Shown piece after piece: positions 52,215-63,542 of a stretch of 64,000 bases of DNA. The stretch spans positions 62,001 to 126,000 of the forward strand of contig DHVX01000055.1 of assembly GCA_002412885.1 (NCBI GenBank). The letters run 5' to 3'. Under the pieces are notes generated by a model that was given only the letters and a program-made list of their open reading frames with translations, had not been told where the DNA came from and did not search any database. Origin of the DNA: Bacteroidales bacterium UBA5197. GTDB lineage: Bacteria; Bacteroidota; Bacteroidia; Bacteroidales; Lentimicrobiaceae. The number at the start of each line of letters is the position of its first letter. The stretch's first letter is position 1. The position numbers were made by a program, and so were the translations under genes.

Positions 52215-54365
52215 TTACTCTGCTTTTTCGTCTCTGGCTTTCTTTTCAGAAGCTTCCATATCCGATTTCAGGTTAGCAAGAGCTTCAAGATCACCAAGCG
52301 TGGTTTTTTCAAGGTTGTCCTTGAGTTTTTTCACTGCACGTTTGGTTGAATTTTCAGCTGTTTCCTTTGCTGCAGATTCTTTTACGCGATCGGCAGAAGT
52401 TGCATCCTGGAAAATACGGGTATGAGAAAGGATTATTTTCTTGTTATCTTTTGAAAACTCGATAACTTTGAAATCAAGTGATTCTTCCACCTTCATCTGG
52501 GTATTGTCTTCTTTAACAACATGGCGAAGCGGAGCAAATCCTTCAACACCGTAAGGCAGTGCAACTACCATACCCTTATCGCTGGCGCTGGTTACAGTTC
52601 CTTTATGAACTGAACCTACTGCGAATACTGATTCGAATACATCCCATGGATTTTCCTCAAGCTGTTTGTGGCCTAGGCTCAACCTGCGGTTTTCAACATC
52701 CACATCAAGTACCATTACTTCAATCTTTTCGCCAATCTTTGTAAATTCGGCAGGATGCTTGATCTTCTTCGACCATGAAAGGTCAGAAATGTGGATCAAA
52801 CCATCAACACCCTCTTCAAGTTCAACAAAAATTCCGAAGTTTGTGAAGTTCCTTACAGTAGCTTCATGCTTGGATTGGAGTGGATATTTTTCCTTGATGT
52901 TTGTCCATGGATCAGGAATAAGTTGCTTAATGCCAAGTGACATTTTGCGCTCTTCACGATCGAGGGTAAGAATAACTGCTTCTACCTCATCGTTTACCTT
53001 AAGGAAGTCCTGAGCAGTGCGCAGATGTTGCGACCATGACATTTCGGAAACGTGGATAAGTCCTTCAACACCAGGAGCAATTTCGATAAATGCACCATAA
53101 TCGGCAATCACTACTACGCGGCCACCAACTTTGTCTCCAACTTTGATGTTTTCATCAAGTGAATCCCATGGATGAGAAGTAAGTTGTTTGAGACCGAGGG
53201 CGATACGTTTTTTGTTTTCATCAAAATCGAGAATAACCACCTTGATTTTGGCGTCAAGCTGAACGATTTCTTCAGGATGATTGATACGGCCCCATGAAAG
53301 ATCGGTAATGTGAACAAGTCCGTCAACACCGCCAAGGTCAACAAATACTCCGTATGAAGTAATGTTTTTAACGGTACCTTCAAGAATCTGACCTTTTTCA
53401 AGCTTGCTGATGATATCGGCTTTTTGCTGCTCAAGTTCGTCTTCGATAAGCGCTTTGTGCGAAACAACAACGTTTTTATATTCCTGGTTGATTTTAACAA
53501 CCTTGAATTCCATAACTTTATCAACGTAGATATCGTAATCGCGTATGGGTTTAACGTCGATTTGTGATCCGGGGAGGAAAGCCTCAATGCCGAATACATC
53601 AACAATAAGACCACCTTTGGTACGGCATTTTACGTAACCATTGATAATTTCTTCTTTTTCGAAAGCCTGATTAACGCGCTCCCATGAACGAAGGATACGG
53701 GCTTTTTTATGTGAAAGAATGAGCTGTCCACCCATATCTTCCTGACTTTCAACATATACTTCAATCTGATCGCCAATCTTAAGGTTAGGATTGTAGCGAA
53801 GCTCTGACTGAGGGATAACACCATCAGATTTGAAACCAATATTTACCACAACCTCGCGGCTGCTGATGGCAACAACTGTTCCGTCAATTACTTCGTGCTC
53901 AACAATTGAACTGAGGGTTTTATCGTAAACTAATTCCAGTTTTGCACGCTCGTCTGATGAATAATTCTCGTGTTTTTTACCAATTGCATCCCAATCAAAA
54001 TTCTCTAAAGAAATCTGGGGAACAAGTTTGGCTTTAAGTTTTTCAACGGTTGGTTCGTCGTCGTCATCATCAGCCTCAACTTCTGCAACAACAGGAACTT
54101 CAGCAACAACCTCAACTTCAGCAACGGGAGTTTCTGCAGCTTCTTCTGAAATTACTTCTTTTTCTGCTTCTAGTTCAGCAACAACTTCAACTTCAGCAAC
54201 AGGAGTTTCTGCAGTTTCTTCTGAAATTACTTCTTTTTTTTCTGCTTCTACTTCAGCAACTGATTCATCTGCAACCGGGGTTTCGTTAACCTCTGCTGCT
54301 ACCTCTTCAGGAGTGTTTTCAGCTTTGGGTAACTCTTCGTTGACGTTTAATTCGTCGTTTGTCAT
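52215..54365 (-). CDS. rpsA: 30S ribosomal protein S1 with acidic N-terminal extension
   Basis: mRNA-binding ribosomal protein, 716 residues, six S1 domains in order from about residue 157 to 655. Examples are 'VIDGTVVAISSREVVVNIG', 'ILEGTVKNITSYGVFVDLGG', 'VGGRVVVIADYGAFIEIAPG' and 'HEATVRNFTNFGIFVELEEG'. The first ~115 residues form an acidic Glu/Val/Ala-rich tail. It contains a 25-residue tandem duplication (44-68 and 69-93, unit starting KEVISEE) and a run of five Asp. Such extensions are common in Bacteroidota S1. A good promoter lies upstream and a terminator downstream. Confidence 0.95.
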   Translation of the reverse strand: MTNDELNVNEELPKAENTPEEVAAEVNETPVADESVAEVEAEKKEVISEETAETPVAEVEVVAELEAEKEVISEEAAETPVAEVEVVAEVPVVAEVEADDDDDEPTVEKLKAKLVPQISLENFDWDAIGKKHENYSSDERAKLELVYDKTLSSIVEHEVIDGTVVAISSREVVVNIGFKSDGVIPQSELRYNPNLKIGDQIEVYVESQEDMGGQLILSHKKARILRSWERVNQAFEKEEIINGYVKCRTKGGLIVDVFGIEAFLPGSQIDVKPIRDYDIYVDKVMEFKVVKINQEYKNVVVSHKALIEDELEQQKADIISKLEKGQILEGTVKNITSYGVFVDLGGVDGLVHITDLSWGRINHPEEIVQLDAKIKVVILDFDENKKRIALGLKQLTSHPWDSLDENIKVGDKVGGRVVVIADYGAFIEIAPGVEGLIHVSEMSWSQHLRTAQDFLKVNDEVEAVILTLDREERKMSLGIKQLIPDPWTNIKEKYPLQSKHEATVRNFTNFGIFVELEEGVDGLIHISDLSWSKKIKHPAEFTKIGEKIEVMVLDVDVENRRLSLGHKQLEENPWDVFESVFAVGSVHKGTVTSASDKGMVVALPYGVEGFAPLRHVVKEDNTQMKVEESLDFKVIEFSKDNKKIILSHTRIFQDATSADRVKESAAKETAENSTKRAVKKLKDNLEKTTLGDLEALANLKSDMEASEKKARDEKAE

Positions 54366-54483
54366 TTAATTCTTCTTTGCGGTATCCTGAGATACCAGGT
54401 TAATAAATATGTGAATTGTGTGGTTTAGCCGGACAGGATCACCTTTGATTATCAATATAAAAGGCGCCGGGCAAACCGGGGTG

Positions 54484-54512
54484 CAAAGGTAAGAATTTTT
54501 TGTAATTACAAA
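54484..54512 (-). promoter_or_regulatory. rpsA promoter
   Basis: On the minus strand TTTG (54512-54509), 17 nt and TACCTTTG (54491-54484), close to the Bacteroidota consensus. It would give a ~110-nt 5' untranslated region, long enough for autoregulation by S1. The gap 54366-54746 has no gene. Confidence 0.6.
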
Positions 54513-54694
54513 ACTGGTAAGAAGTTAATTTTCAAAGAGAAAAAACATTTTGTTTTGTGAATGTCAATTATTCAAGGTATGGCGTTGAAATATGAACATA
54601 CACTTTGAAGGCTATTGGTTATGATAGAAACATTTACTTCGTTTAGTGACAAGCATTGTAATATATAACTATGTTGCGAAAAGTCGAAAAAAAA

Positions 54695-54725
54695 GGCCTG
54701 ACAGATCAATAAAATCTGACAGGCC
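54695..54725 (-). terminator. yidC terminator
   Basis: GGCCTGACAGAT and ATCTGACAGGCC form a 12-bp stem with one mismatch and a 7-nt loop, followed on the minus strand by TTTTTTTT. Lies 20 nt past the yidC stop. Confidence 0.8.
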
Positions 54726-54746
54726 GGCATTTAGATTTAATGAGAT

Positions 54747-56669
54747 TTATTTCTTTCCCTGATTTTTCGAAAGTTCTTCCAATCGTTTTTGGAAATTCGA
54801 TTTCTTGACAGGCTTTTTCTTGTTTTCCTGGATTCTTGCATGAAGTTTATCTTCGTCAACAAACCTGCGGATAAAGAACATCTGAGCAAATGTAAGAAGA
54901 TTGGCCAGCAGGTAATAATAACTTAAACCCGATGCAAAACTGTTGAAGAAACCAAGGAACATAATCGGCATCATGTACATCATGGTTTTCATACCCGGCA
55001 TCTGATTTCCTGTTGACATCATATCGTTGTTCATCTTGGTATAAATGATTGTAGATATGGTCATCAAAAGGGTAAAAAGACTTACGTGGTCGCCATAAAA
55101 GGGAATAGTAAAAGGAAGATCGAGTACCGAATCATAACTGGAAAGGTCGTCCGCCCAAAGAAATGCTTGCTGTCTGAGTTCAATTGAAGCCGGGAAAAAG
55201 CGGAACATTGCCAGCAAAATCGGGAACTGTAAAAGCATTGGCACACAACCGGCCATAGGATTTACCCCGGCCTTCTTGTAAAGTGACATTACTGCCTGCT
55301 GCTTCTTCATGGCATCTTCCTTTTTGGGGAACTTGCTTCCGATTTCGTCAATTTCAGGCTTCAATAATTTCATCTTTGCAGATGACATATAGGTTTTATA
55401 AGCAATCGGGAAGAGTACAATTTTCAGCAGAATGGTAAGAATCAATATGATAATTCCATAATTGATATCAAATCCTTCAAGGAAATTAAAGACCGGAATA
55501 ACAGCAAAACGGTTTATCCATTGCATCAGAAAGAAACTCCATCCAAGCGGAATCTGTCGTTCAAGATCAAGCTTATACTTGCGCATAAGATTGTACTTAT
55601 TCGGGCCATAATAAAATTGCATGCCCAGACTCTTATCTACCATAGGATTGAAAGGCAGTGAAAGAGTAGCAGTCATCTGCTCCAGATATTTGGTTTCTTT
55701 TTCCGGCTCACCAACTTTCGCTATTTCTGCATTCTGGAATAATTCATCAGCAATCAGTGTTCCTGAAAAAAACTGTTGTTTGAAAGATACCCATTTTACA
55801 CGAGTGTTGATATTTTTGCTGTCGTCTTTACGCTCACTCAGGTAGTCAACTTCGCCGTCAGAGTGTCTGAAGTGCACAGTGGTATTCAGTTTTTCATTCT
55901 CCAGGCTCTTCTCCTGCCTGATTAATCGGGCAGCCCAGTTGATGTTCATTTCCTTGGTATTTGGAGCAATAATGCCCTCCATATTGGAAAAATTAACATC
56001 AAAATCAATCATGTAATTGTCGGCTCTGACAGTGTAAGCAAACTCAATGTATTTATCAGGAGATATAACTGAATCAGAAACACCGGCATAAAGCCGCATG
56101 CTGAACCTAAGCGAATCTTCGCCTGTTATAACCAGATTATCACTGCCTTCAAACCGGCTATCAATCCAATGTGGTGCAAAATAAAGTTTCTCGGTAGAAA
56201 CCGGACGAACATCTGTAAAGAAAGCAATTCCGAATGCAGAAGAATCAGGAATAAAAAGGGTGGTTGGTTTACCATCGAAAGTTTTATATTCCTTCAACTC
56301 AACCTGGCTTATTCGTCCACCAAGGCTGCTGATGGTTATTTTCAGGAGATCGGTTTCGATTACATAATCCTGATCAATTCCCTGTGCGGAAGGGGCGAAA
56401 GGTCCGTAAACCGAGCGATAAACTTCTGCTGGTATAACATCGGGTGTAGTTTCAGGAACAACAGTCAGGCTTTCAGTACCCGCTTTCAACTGTTCCTGCC
56501 TTAATTGCAATGCCTTTGCTGAGTCGTTCAGACTCCGCTGAACTATTTCAATTGAATCCTGTGCCCGCTTTTTACTTTCCAGTTCTTCTTTTGAAGGGGA
56601 CATCAATATGGTGTAACCCACCATAATTGCAAAAATCAGAACCAGACCAATGATTGTATTCTTATTCAT
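54747..56669 (-). CDS. yidC: Membrane protein insertase YidC
   Basis: Inserts and folds inner-membrane proteins alone or with SecYEG. The 640-residue protein has an N-terminal anchor (about 5-23), a long periplasmic beta-supersandwich domain (about 90-375), and the conserved five-helix core (about 395-605). The core includes 'YGIIILILTILLKIVLFPIAYKTYMSSAKMKLLKPE', 'AGVNPMAGCVPMLLQFPILLAMF' and 'FFNSFASGLSYYYLLANLLTF'. A Lys-rich tail that can contact the ribosome follows. pyrG lies about 100 nt upstream on the same strand, the usual Bacteroidota pairing. Confidence 0.96.
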   Translation of the reverse strand: MNKNTIIGLVLIFAIMVGYTILMSPSKEELESKKRAQDSIEIVQRSLNDSAKALQLRQEQLKAGTESLTVVPETTPDVIPAEVYRSVYGPFAPSAQGIDQDYVIETDLLKITISSLGGRISQVELKEYKTFDGKPTTLFIPDSSAFGIAFFTDVRPVSTEKLYFAPHWIDSRFEGSDNLVITGEDSLRFSMRLYAGVSDSVISPDKYIEFAYTVRADNYMIDFDVNFSNMEGIIAPNTKEMNINWAARLIRQEKSLENEKLNTTVHFRHSDGEVDYLSERKDDSKNINTRVKWVSFKQQFFSGTLIADELFQNAEIAKVGEPEKETKYLEQMTATLSLPFNPMVDKSLGMQFYYGPNKYNLMRKYKLDLERQIPLGWSFFLMQWINRFAVIPVFNFLEGFDINYGIIILILTILLKIVLFPIAYKTYMSSAKMKLLKPEIDEIGSKFPKKEDAMKKQQAVMSLYKKAGVNPMAGCVPMLLQFPILLAMFRFFPASIELRQQAFLWADDLSSYDSVLDLPFTIPFYGDHVSLFTLLMTISTIIYTKMNNDMMSTGNQMPGMKTMMYMMPIMFLGFFNSFASGLSYYYLLANLLTFAQMFFIRRFVDEDKLHARIQENKKKPVKKSNFQKRLEELSKNQGKK

Positions 56670-56772
56670 GAACTAATAGATAAAATGATTTCAAGAAGTT
56701 GACAAAAGTAATCAAAAGCAGTCAATCTGCCATCGGATAAATCAACAATAGATCAGAAACATGATTTTTTTG

Positions 56773-58485
<1,713 letters not shown>

Positions 58486-58672
58486 CTAATGATCAGGTGA
58501 GAAACACTTACATGATTGGAGAAGTGGTATTCAAAAATCAACAGGGTGAAATAATAAAACGACACCGAACTGCCCGCAAAAATACAAAGCCATTTACAAA
58601 ACTATGTATTGTTGTTAAGAAAAAATGAAAAGTTTTGCAAAATATGCAGAATAATTTATAACTATATAAATA

Positions 58673-59074
58673 TCAAGGCTTAACAGAATTAATTATTGCA
58701 CTATAAATTTCCTCTTTGTTATAAGGCTTTGAAAGAAACATATCCATTCCCACTTCAAAGCTTTTTTTACGGAATGATTCTTCAGAATAAGCGGTCAGAG
58801 CAATGATAGGAATCTGAATATTCTGTTTGCGTAATTCAATAGTTGCTTCCCAGCCGTTCATGTTGGGCATATCAATATCCATAAGAATGACATTATAAAA
58901 TCCGGTCAGGCATTCATTTACTGCTTCAACGCCATCACCAACCAATTTATAACTCCATCCCATTTTCTTAATAAGAATCTCAATAATCCTCTGATTCAGA
59001 ACATTATCTTCAGCTATCAGAACATTAATATGTTTGACGTCCACTCCTACTTCTACTTCCCGCTGTAAATTCAT
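58673..59074 (-). CDS. Single-domain response regulator (receiver only)
   Basis: A 133-residue protein made only of a receiver domain: acidic pair ED at 22-23, phosphoacceptor D66 in VILMDIDMPNMNG, 'IIALTAYSEESF' and 'LSKPYNKEEIYSAI'. It resembles the receivers at the end of hybrid kinases. Without an output domain it may shuttle phosphate or act by protein contact. The hybrid kinases at 43-51 kb lack output partners, so a link is possible but unproven. It stands alone upstream of pyrG and downstream of rpoD. Confidence 0.88.
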   Translation of the reverse strand: MNLQREVEVGVDVKHINVLIAEDNVLNQRIIEILIKKMGWSYKLVGDGVEAVNECLTGFYNVILMDIDMPNMNGWEATIELRKQNIQIPIIALTAYSEESFRKKSFEVGMDMFLSKPYNKEEIYSAIINSVKP

Positions 59075-59173
59075 AAAAATCAGGGAACAATTGAAACAAT
59101 ACTTCTATTCAGTTAATCATAATAAATGCAAAAGGTAATACCGGAAACATCAATAAAATCGTAAAAAAAAAGA

Positions 59174-59198
59174 ATCCTGTGCATAAAATACACAGGAT
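59174..59198 (-). terminator. rpoD terminator
   Basis: ATCCTGTG and CACAGGAT, 8 bp with a 9-nt loop, followed on the minus strand by TTCTTTTTTTTT. Lies 23 nt past the rpoD stop. Confidence 0.8.
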
Positions 59199-59221
59199 AT
59201 TAGTTTCCAGAACATTAGTTA

Positions 59222-60088
59222 CTACTGACCCAAATAAGACTTCAGCAATTTACTGCGCGAAGTATGTTTGAGTCTTCTGATTGCTTTTTCTTTGATCTGG
59301 CGAACCCGCTCCCTGGTGAGGTCGAACTTTGCCCCAATTTCCTCAAGTGTAAGTCCATGGTTCATACCAATACCATAATACAGGTTTACTACATCTCTTT
59401 CTTTTTCAGTTAGGGTTGACAAAGATCTTTGAATTTCACGGGCGAGTGATTCACGCATAAGTCCGGCATCGGTAACCGGAGCATCAGCATCAACAAATAT
59501 ATCAATCAGTTTCATGTCTTCATCCTCGGTAAGAGGTGCATCCATTGAAACGTATCGGGTGGAAATCTTAAGTGCGGCATCAATCTTATACTCCGGAATT
59601 TCAAGCGCTTCAGCAATTTCATCGGATGAAGGAGGGCGCTCAAACTTTTGCTCCAAACGTGATGATTCCTTTTTTATTTTATTGAGTGATCCTACCTGAT
59701 TCAGAGGCAGACGAACTATACGGGATTGCTCGGCAAGAGACTGAAGGATACTTTGACGAATCCACCAAACGGCATATGATATGAACTTAAAACCACGGGT
59801 TTCATCAAACCGTTGAGCAGCTTTTATCAATCCGAGATTACCTTCATTGATAAGGTCAGGAAGACTGAGCCCTTGATTTTGATATTGCTTGGCAACAGAA
59901 ACTACAAACCTGAGATTGGCTTTACAGAGTTTTTCCAAAGCCTGCTGGTCTCCCTGCCTGATTTTTTGTGCAAGAGCCACCTCTTCATCTGCAGTAATAA
60001 GGCCTTCTTTGCCAATATCCTGCAAATATTTGTCAAGCGAAGCAGTTTCGCGGTTGGTAATCGATTTCGTTATTTTGAGTTGTCTCAT
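59222..60088 (-). CDS. rpoD: Primary RNA polymerase sigma factor (Bacteroidota sigma-A)
   Basis: The 288-residue housekeeping sigma factor lacks the large N-terminal region of the proteobacterial protein, as usual in Bacteroidota. Region 1.2 and 2 have '[26 protein letters not shown]', '[40 protein letters not shown]' and '[31 protein letters not shown]'. Region 3 is followed by region 4 with 'REVINLYYG'-like and '[28 protein letters not shown]'. It should recognise the TTTG-N19-TAnnTTTG promoters found in this window. Confidence 0.96.
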   Translation of the reverse strand: MRQLKITKSITNRETASLDKYLQDIGKEGLITADEEVALAQKIRQGDQQALEKLCKANLRFVVSVAKQYQNQGLSLPDLINEGNLGLIKAAQRFDETRGFKFISYAVWWIRQSILQSLAEQSRIVRLPLNQVGSLNKIKKESSRLEQKFERPPSSDEIAEALEIPEYKIDAALKISTRYVSMDAPLTEDEDMKLIDIFVDADAPVTDAGLMRESLAREIQRSLSTLTEKERDVVNLYYGIGMNHGLTLEEIGAKFDLTRERVRQIKEKAIRRLKHTSRSKLLKSYLGQ

Positions 60089-60260
60089 AGCAGCGTAGTT
60101 TTTATAGCTTTCGTAAAAGAAAGCCTAATCTTTATTTTAACAATCGTAAGGCTTAAATGTTTAAACTGCAATACAACAGATTGTTGATTTTGCAGTTTTT
60201 GTGATGCAGCAGCCCGGATGCATTTCAAACCAGATTAACCATCAAAGGTTGATAAAATAT

Positions 60261-61718
60261 TTACATTCCAAATCCGTAGTAAGCCCTGGTTTTGTTTGGA
60301 TAGATACCTTCCACCAGCACTCCTCCTTTTTTATTTCTGAGCAAATTCATGAGATCCTGACGGGTTGTGATGGGTTTGCCGTCAATCTGAGTCAGAATAA
60401 ATCCCTGACGTACACCGGCATTTCTTAGTTTTCCATCACGTAAAGCAGTAACCTGAAGTCCGGAAGCAATGCCAAGATTTGATTTTAAATCATCACTCAC
60501 AGGTTCGAAAGATGCACCCAACAATGACTCAATATTAACTTCCTCAGGCTTAACAACGTTTGTATCTCCATCACGGTTTTTTAAAGTAACGTCAAAATTC
60601 AAATCTTTATTGTTGCGCTTAACTGCTACACCAATTTTATCCCCAGGTCTGTGTTGGCCAACAATTTCGAGTAGTTCAGAAGTGGAATTTACCCCAACTC
60701 CTTCAATACTCATAATAATATCTCCTGAACGAATTCCAGCAGCTCTGGCTGATCCGTTCTCGGTTACTTCTGCAACAAAAACGCCCTTGATATTGCTAAT
60801 ACCTTGTTCCTGTGCTAGTTTGCTGTCAAGTTCGCGTATGCTGACTCCAATAAAACCACGCTGAATAGCCCCGAACTCGCGCAAATCCTGTACGACCTTG
60901 CGAACAATATTTACCGGAATTGCAAATGAATATCCTGCATAAAAACCATTCCCGGATGCAATTGCTGCGTTTATTCCAACAAGTTCACCCCGGGTGTTTA
61001 CAAGAGCACCGCCACTATTGCCACGATTAACAGCAGCATCGGTCTGAATAAATGATTCAATGGCTGATCCGTCCGGTGATCCCAAAATATTGATGTTTCT
61101 TGCTTTGGCACTTACGATTCCTGCCGTTACTGTTGAGGTAAGATTAAACGGATTGCCAACTGCAAGAACCCACTCCCCTACCTGCAAATGTTCTGAATTT
61201 CCATAAACGACAAAGGGAAGGTCTGTGGCATCAATTTTCAGCAAAGCCAAATCTGTAGATGGATCCAAACCAACTACGCTTGCAGTATAAGTGCGTTTAT
61301 CATTGAGAGTAACCTCAACTTTATTTGATTCGGTTACCACGTGGTTATTGGTAACAATATACCCGTCCGACGAGATTATAACTCCTGAACCCGTTGCAAC
61401 GATGGGGGCACTTCCCTGAGGCCGTCTTTCACCAAAGAATTCACGAAGATCAAAAAAATTATCATAAACACTGCTTTTGCGCTGGTATTCGGTTTTTATG
61501 TGAACTACTGAATGAACTGTATTGGCAGCTGCCTGAGTAAAATCGGGCAACACCATGGTAGATACAGTCCCGGGCATAGATGCCATATATGCAGGAGTCC
61601 TGTCAGTCTGAATCTGAACCGGCGCTGGTGAATTCTTTTTTTCAATCAGTGAATATGCTCCAAGCGCCACTACCCCACCTGCGAATGCGATCAGCAAACT
61701 TCCGATAAACTTTTTCAT
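60261..61718 (-). CDS. htrA: HtrA/Do-family periplasmic serine protease
   Basis: Periplasmic quality-control protease and chaperone, 485 residues from the ATG at 61718, which starts a signal/anchor segment MKKFIGSLLIAFAGGVVALGA. The upstream open frame to 61907 is not used. The trypsin-like domain has the triad H126 (YIVTNNHVV), D156 (STDLALLKI) and S235 (NRGNSGGAL). Two PDZ domains follow (about 290-375 and 400-480). Substrates are misfolded envelope proteins. It is a single gene between rpoD and dapF. Confidence 0.95.
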   Translation of the reverse strand: MKKFIGSLLIAFAGGVVALGAYSLIEKKNSPAPVQIQTDRTPAYMASMPGTVSTMVLPDFTQAAANTVHSVVHIKTEYQRKSSVYDNFFDLREFFGERRPQGSAPIVATGSGVIISSDGYIVTNNHVVTESNKVEVTLNDKRTYTASVVGLDPSTDLALLKIDATDLPFVVYGNSEHLQVGEWVLAVGNPFNLTSTVTAGIVSAKARNINILGSPDGSAIESFIQTDAAVNRGNSGGALVNTRGELVGINAAIASGNGFYAGYSFAIPVNIVRKVVQDLREFGAIQRGFIGVSIRELDSKLAQEQGISNIKGVFVAEVTENGSARAAGIRSGDIIMSIEGVGVNSTSELLEIVGQHRPGDKIGVAVKRNNKDLNFDVTLKNRDGDTNVVKPEEVNIESLLGASFEPVSDDLKSNLGIASGLQVTALRDGKLRNAGVRQGFILTQIDGKPITTRQDLMNLLRNKKGGVLVEGIYPNKTRAYYGFGM

Positions 61719-62094
61719 TGTAAAAAATATTATTGGTTTAACTTTACTTTTTTTGCAAGATTGAGCCTGATCACCAACCGGTATAGCGGGCTCAATTGCT
61801 TGTTTTAACGCAATTAGGATACCATTGTTACAAAAAGTGCTGTTAAAAAATGTTAAGTATCCTGTTGTTTTAAATATACAACTCAAAACACCTGTTTGTA
61901 AATCCATGCCTGAGCCAAATATCCATCAATACCAGAGTTTTATATTATTTTAGTGATTTACAGAATCCATGTTATGGTTACCGACTAAGGGTCAGCCATC
62001 ATATATACAGAGGTTTTGATTAGTTGTGAAGCATCTGATCCACAACTAATAAACCACAAAACCAGTCAAAAAGTTAAAAATTAGCTTCCGGGTA
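61719..62094. other. Gene-free stretch between htrA and the dapF promoter
   Basis: About 375 nt with no credible gene and no clear hairpin. It separates the divergent htrA and dapF genes. The dapF promoter is listed separately. Confidence 0.4.
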
Positions 62095-62124
62095 TTGACT
62101 TTATTCCGGATATGGCTATCTTTG
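62095..62124 (+). promoter_or_regulatory. dapF operon promoter
   Basis: TTG (62095-62097), 19 nt and TATCTTTG (62117-62124), an exact Bacteroidota arrangement 39 nt before the dapF ATG. It probably drives dapF, the GNAT gene and mltG. Confidence 0.75.
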
Positions 62125-62163
62125 ACACTATTCATCAACTGACAATTTGTCAAAAAGAAATTA

Positions 62164-62946
62164 ATGAAAACTTTCTGCAAATTCCACGGCACCGGAAACG
62201 ATTTTATAATGATTGACGGCAGGCAATGGAAGAAATCATTATCCCCTGATTTTGTGACACAGCTTTGTGACCGACATACCGGTATTGGAGCAGATGGACT
62301 TATTATCATCAACGAGATTGAAGGATTTGATTTTGAAATGATTTACTTCAATTCTGACGGAAGTCTGGCCAAAATGTGTGGTAATGGGGCAAGATGTTCA
62401 GCAGCTTTTGCATACTTATCAGGAATTTGCGGAACAACCACCACTTTTCTGGCAGGCGACGGTTCTCATAATGCACACATTTCAGAGATATCGCAATCAG
62501 AATGGATGGTTGATGTGAGCATCAACGATGCTGAAATCCCTGAACTTGCAGGATCAACGGCTGAAATAAACACCGGCACTTCACACCTTGTGATACTAAC
62601 TTCTGATCCCAGCAAAACTGATGTGATGGCAGAAGGCCGGAAGATCAGATTTTCTGAAAAATACGCAAAAGAAGGTATCAACATCAACTGGCTCAGCATC
62701 AGCGAAAATCAGCTCAGAGTAAGAACTTACGAAAGAGGGGTTGAAGCTGAAACACTTTCCTGTGGCACAGGAGTGACCGCTTCCGCCATATTTGCTGCAA
62801 TACATACAGGCAAATTAAGCTGGGAAGTGCTTACAAAAGGAGGACTGCTTTGGGTCAGTATGAACATCGCAAATAATATTGCAACCAACATCAGGCTTAA
62901 AGGTCCGGCCAAAATAGCATTTAAGGGAGAGGTTTTCATTCCTTAA
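62164..62946 (+). CDS. dapF: Diaminopimelate epimerase
   Basis: Cofactor-free epimerase turning LL- into meso-diaminopimelate for lysine and peptidoglycan. The 260-residue protein has both catalytic cysteines: C72 in MCGNGARC and C200 in LSCGTGVTAS. The N-terminal 'FCKFHGTGNDFIMIDG' and 'HTGIGADGLIII' are as in the family. It is the first gene of a run with a GNAT acetyltransferase and mltG, two of the three tied to cell-wall building. Confidence 0.96.
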   Translation: MKTFCKFHGTGNDFIMIDGRQWKKSLSPDFVTQLCDRHTGIGADGLIIINEIEGFDFEMIYFNSDGSLAKMCGNGARCSAAFAYLSGICGTTTTFLAGDGSHNAHISEISQSEWMVDVSINDAEIPELAGSTAEINTGTSHLVILTSDPSKTDVMAEGRKIRFSEKYAKEGININWLSISENQLRVRTYERGVEAETLSCGTGVTASAIFAAIHTGKLSWEVLTKGGLLWVSMNIANNIATNIRLKGPAKIAFKGEVFIP

Positions 62947-63002
62947 AAAAACTATTACCTTTTTCGATTATTCAGATAAAACTAAAAAGCAAACAGCAGA
63001 GA

Positions 63003-63542
63003 ATGATAAAAGGCGAACGACTTTTCCTCAGGGCACTTGAACCGACCGATATTGACATATTGTTTCAATGGGAGAACAATACTTCATTGTGGAAAGTGAG
63101 CAATACTTTGGTGCCTTTTTCACGGTTTGCTATTGAACAGTATGTGCTCAATTCAGGCACTGACATTTTTTCAGCGAAACAGCTTCGCTTGATGATATGC
63201 CTGAACGGAGAAAGTTCAGCACCAATCGGCGCCATCGATCTGTTTGATTTCGACCCATTTCACAGCAGAGCAGGCATAGGCATTTTAATTGCTGAAGAAT
63301 ACAGGAATCAGGGGTATGCCGGTGAAGCACTCAAAGTTCTTGTTGCGTATTGTTTTAATACCCTTTGTGTTCATCAGCTTTATTGTAATATTTCTGAGGA
63401 CAATTCTGCCAGCATAAAATTGTTTAAAGAAGCAGGGTTTGTCAACACTGGAATTAAAAAACAGTGGATAAAGGCAGGCTCAAAATGGATTGACGAATTG
63501 ATTTTCCAGAATATAAACAAAGACTTCAAAAGCAATGAGTGA
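63003..63542 (+). CDS. GNAT-family N-acetyltransferase (RimJ/RimL-like)
   Basis: A 179-residue acetyltransferase with the typical RimJ/L opening 'GERLFLRALEPTDIDILFQWENN'. The acetyl-CoA loop is 'EEYRNQGYAGEALKVLVAYCF', and the motif B region is 'LYCNISEDNSASIKLFKEAGFVNTG'. The substrate is not evident; ribosomal protein N-termini, polyamines or amino sugars are all possible for this group. Its stop overlaps the mltG start by 8 nt. Confidence 0.88.
   Translation: MIKGERLFLRALEPTDIDILFQWENNTSLWKVSNTLVPFSRFAIEQYVLNSGTDIFSAKQLRLMICLNGESSAPIGAIDLFDFDPFHSRAGIGILIAEEYRNQGYAGEALKVLVAYCFNTLCVHQLYCNISEDNSASIKLFKEAGFVNTGIKKQWIKAGSKWIDELIFQNINKDFKSNE

Noticed and set aside
54028..54369. Open frames on the plus strand rich in Ser/Ala/Thr or Gln/Leu
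   Set aside because: They are low-complexity shadows of the Glu/Val/Ala-rich N-terminus of rpsA on the other strand.
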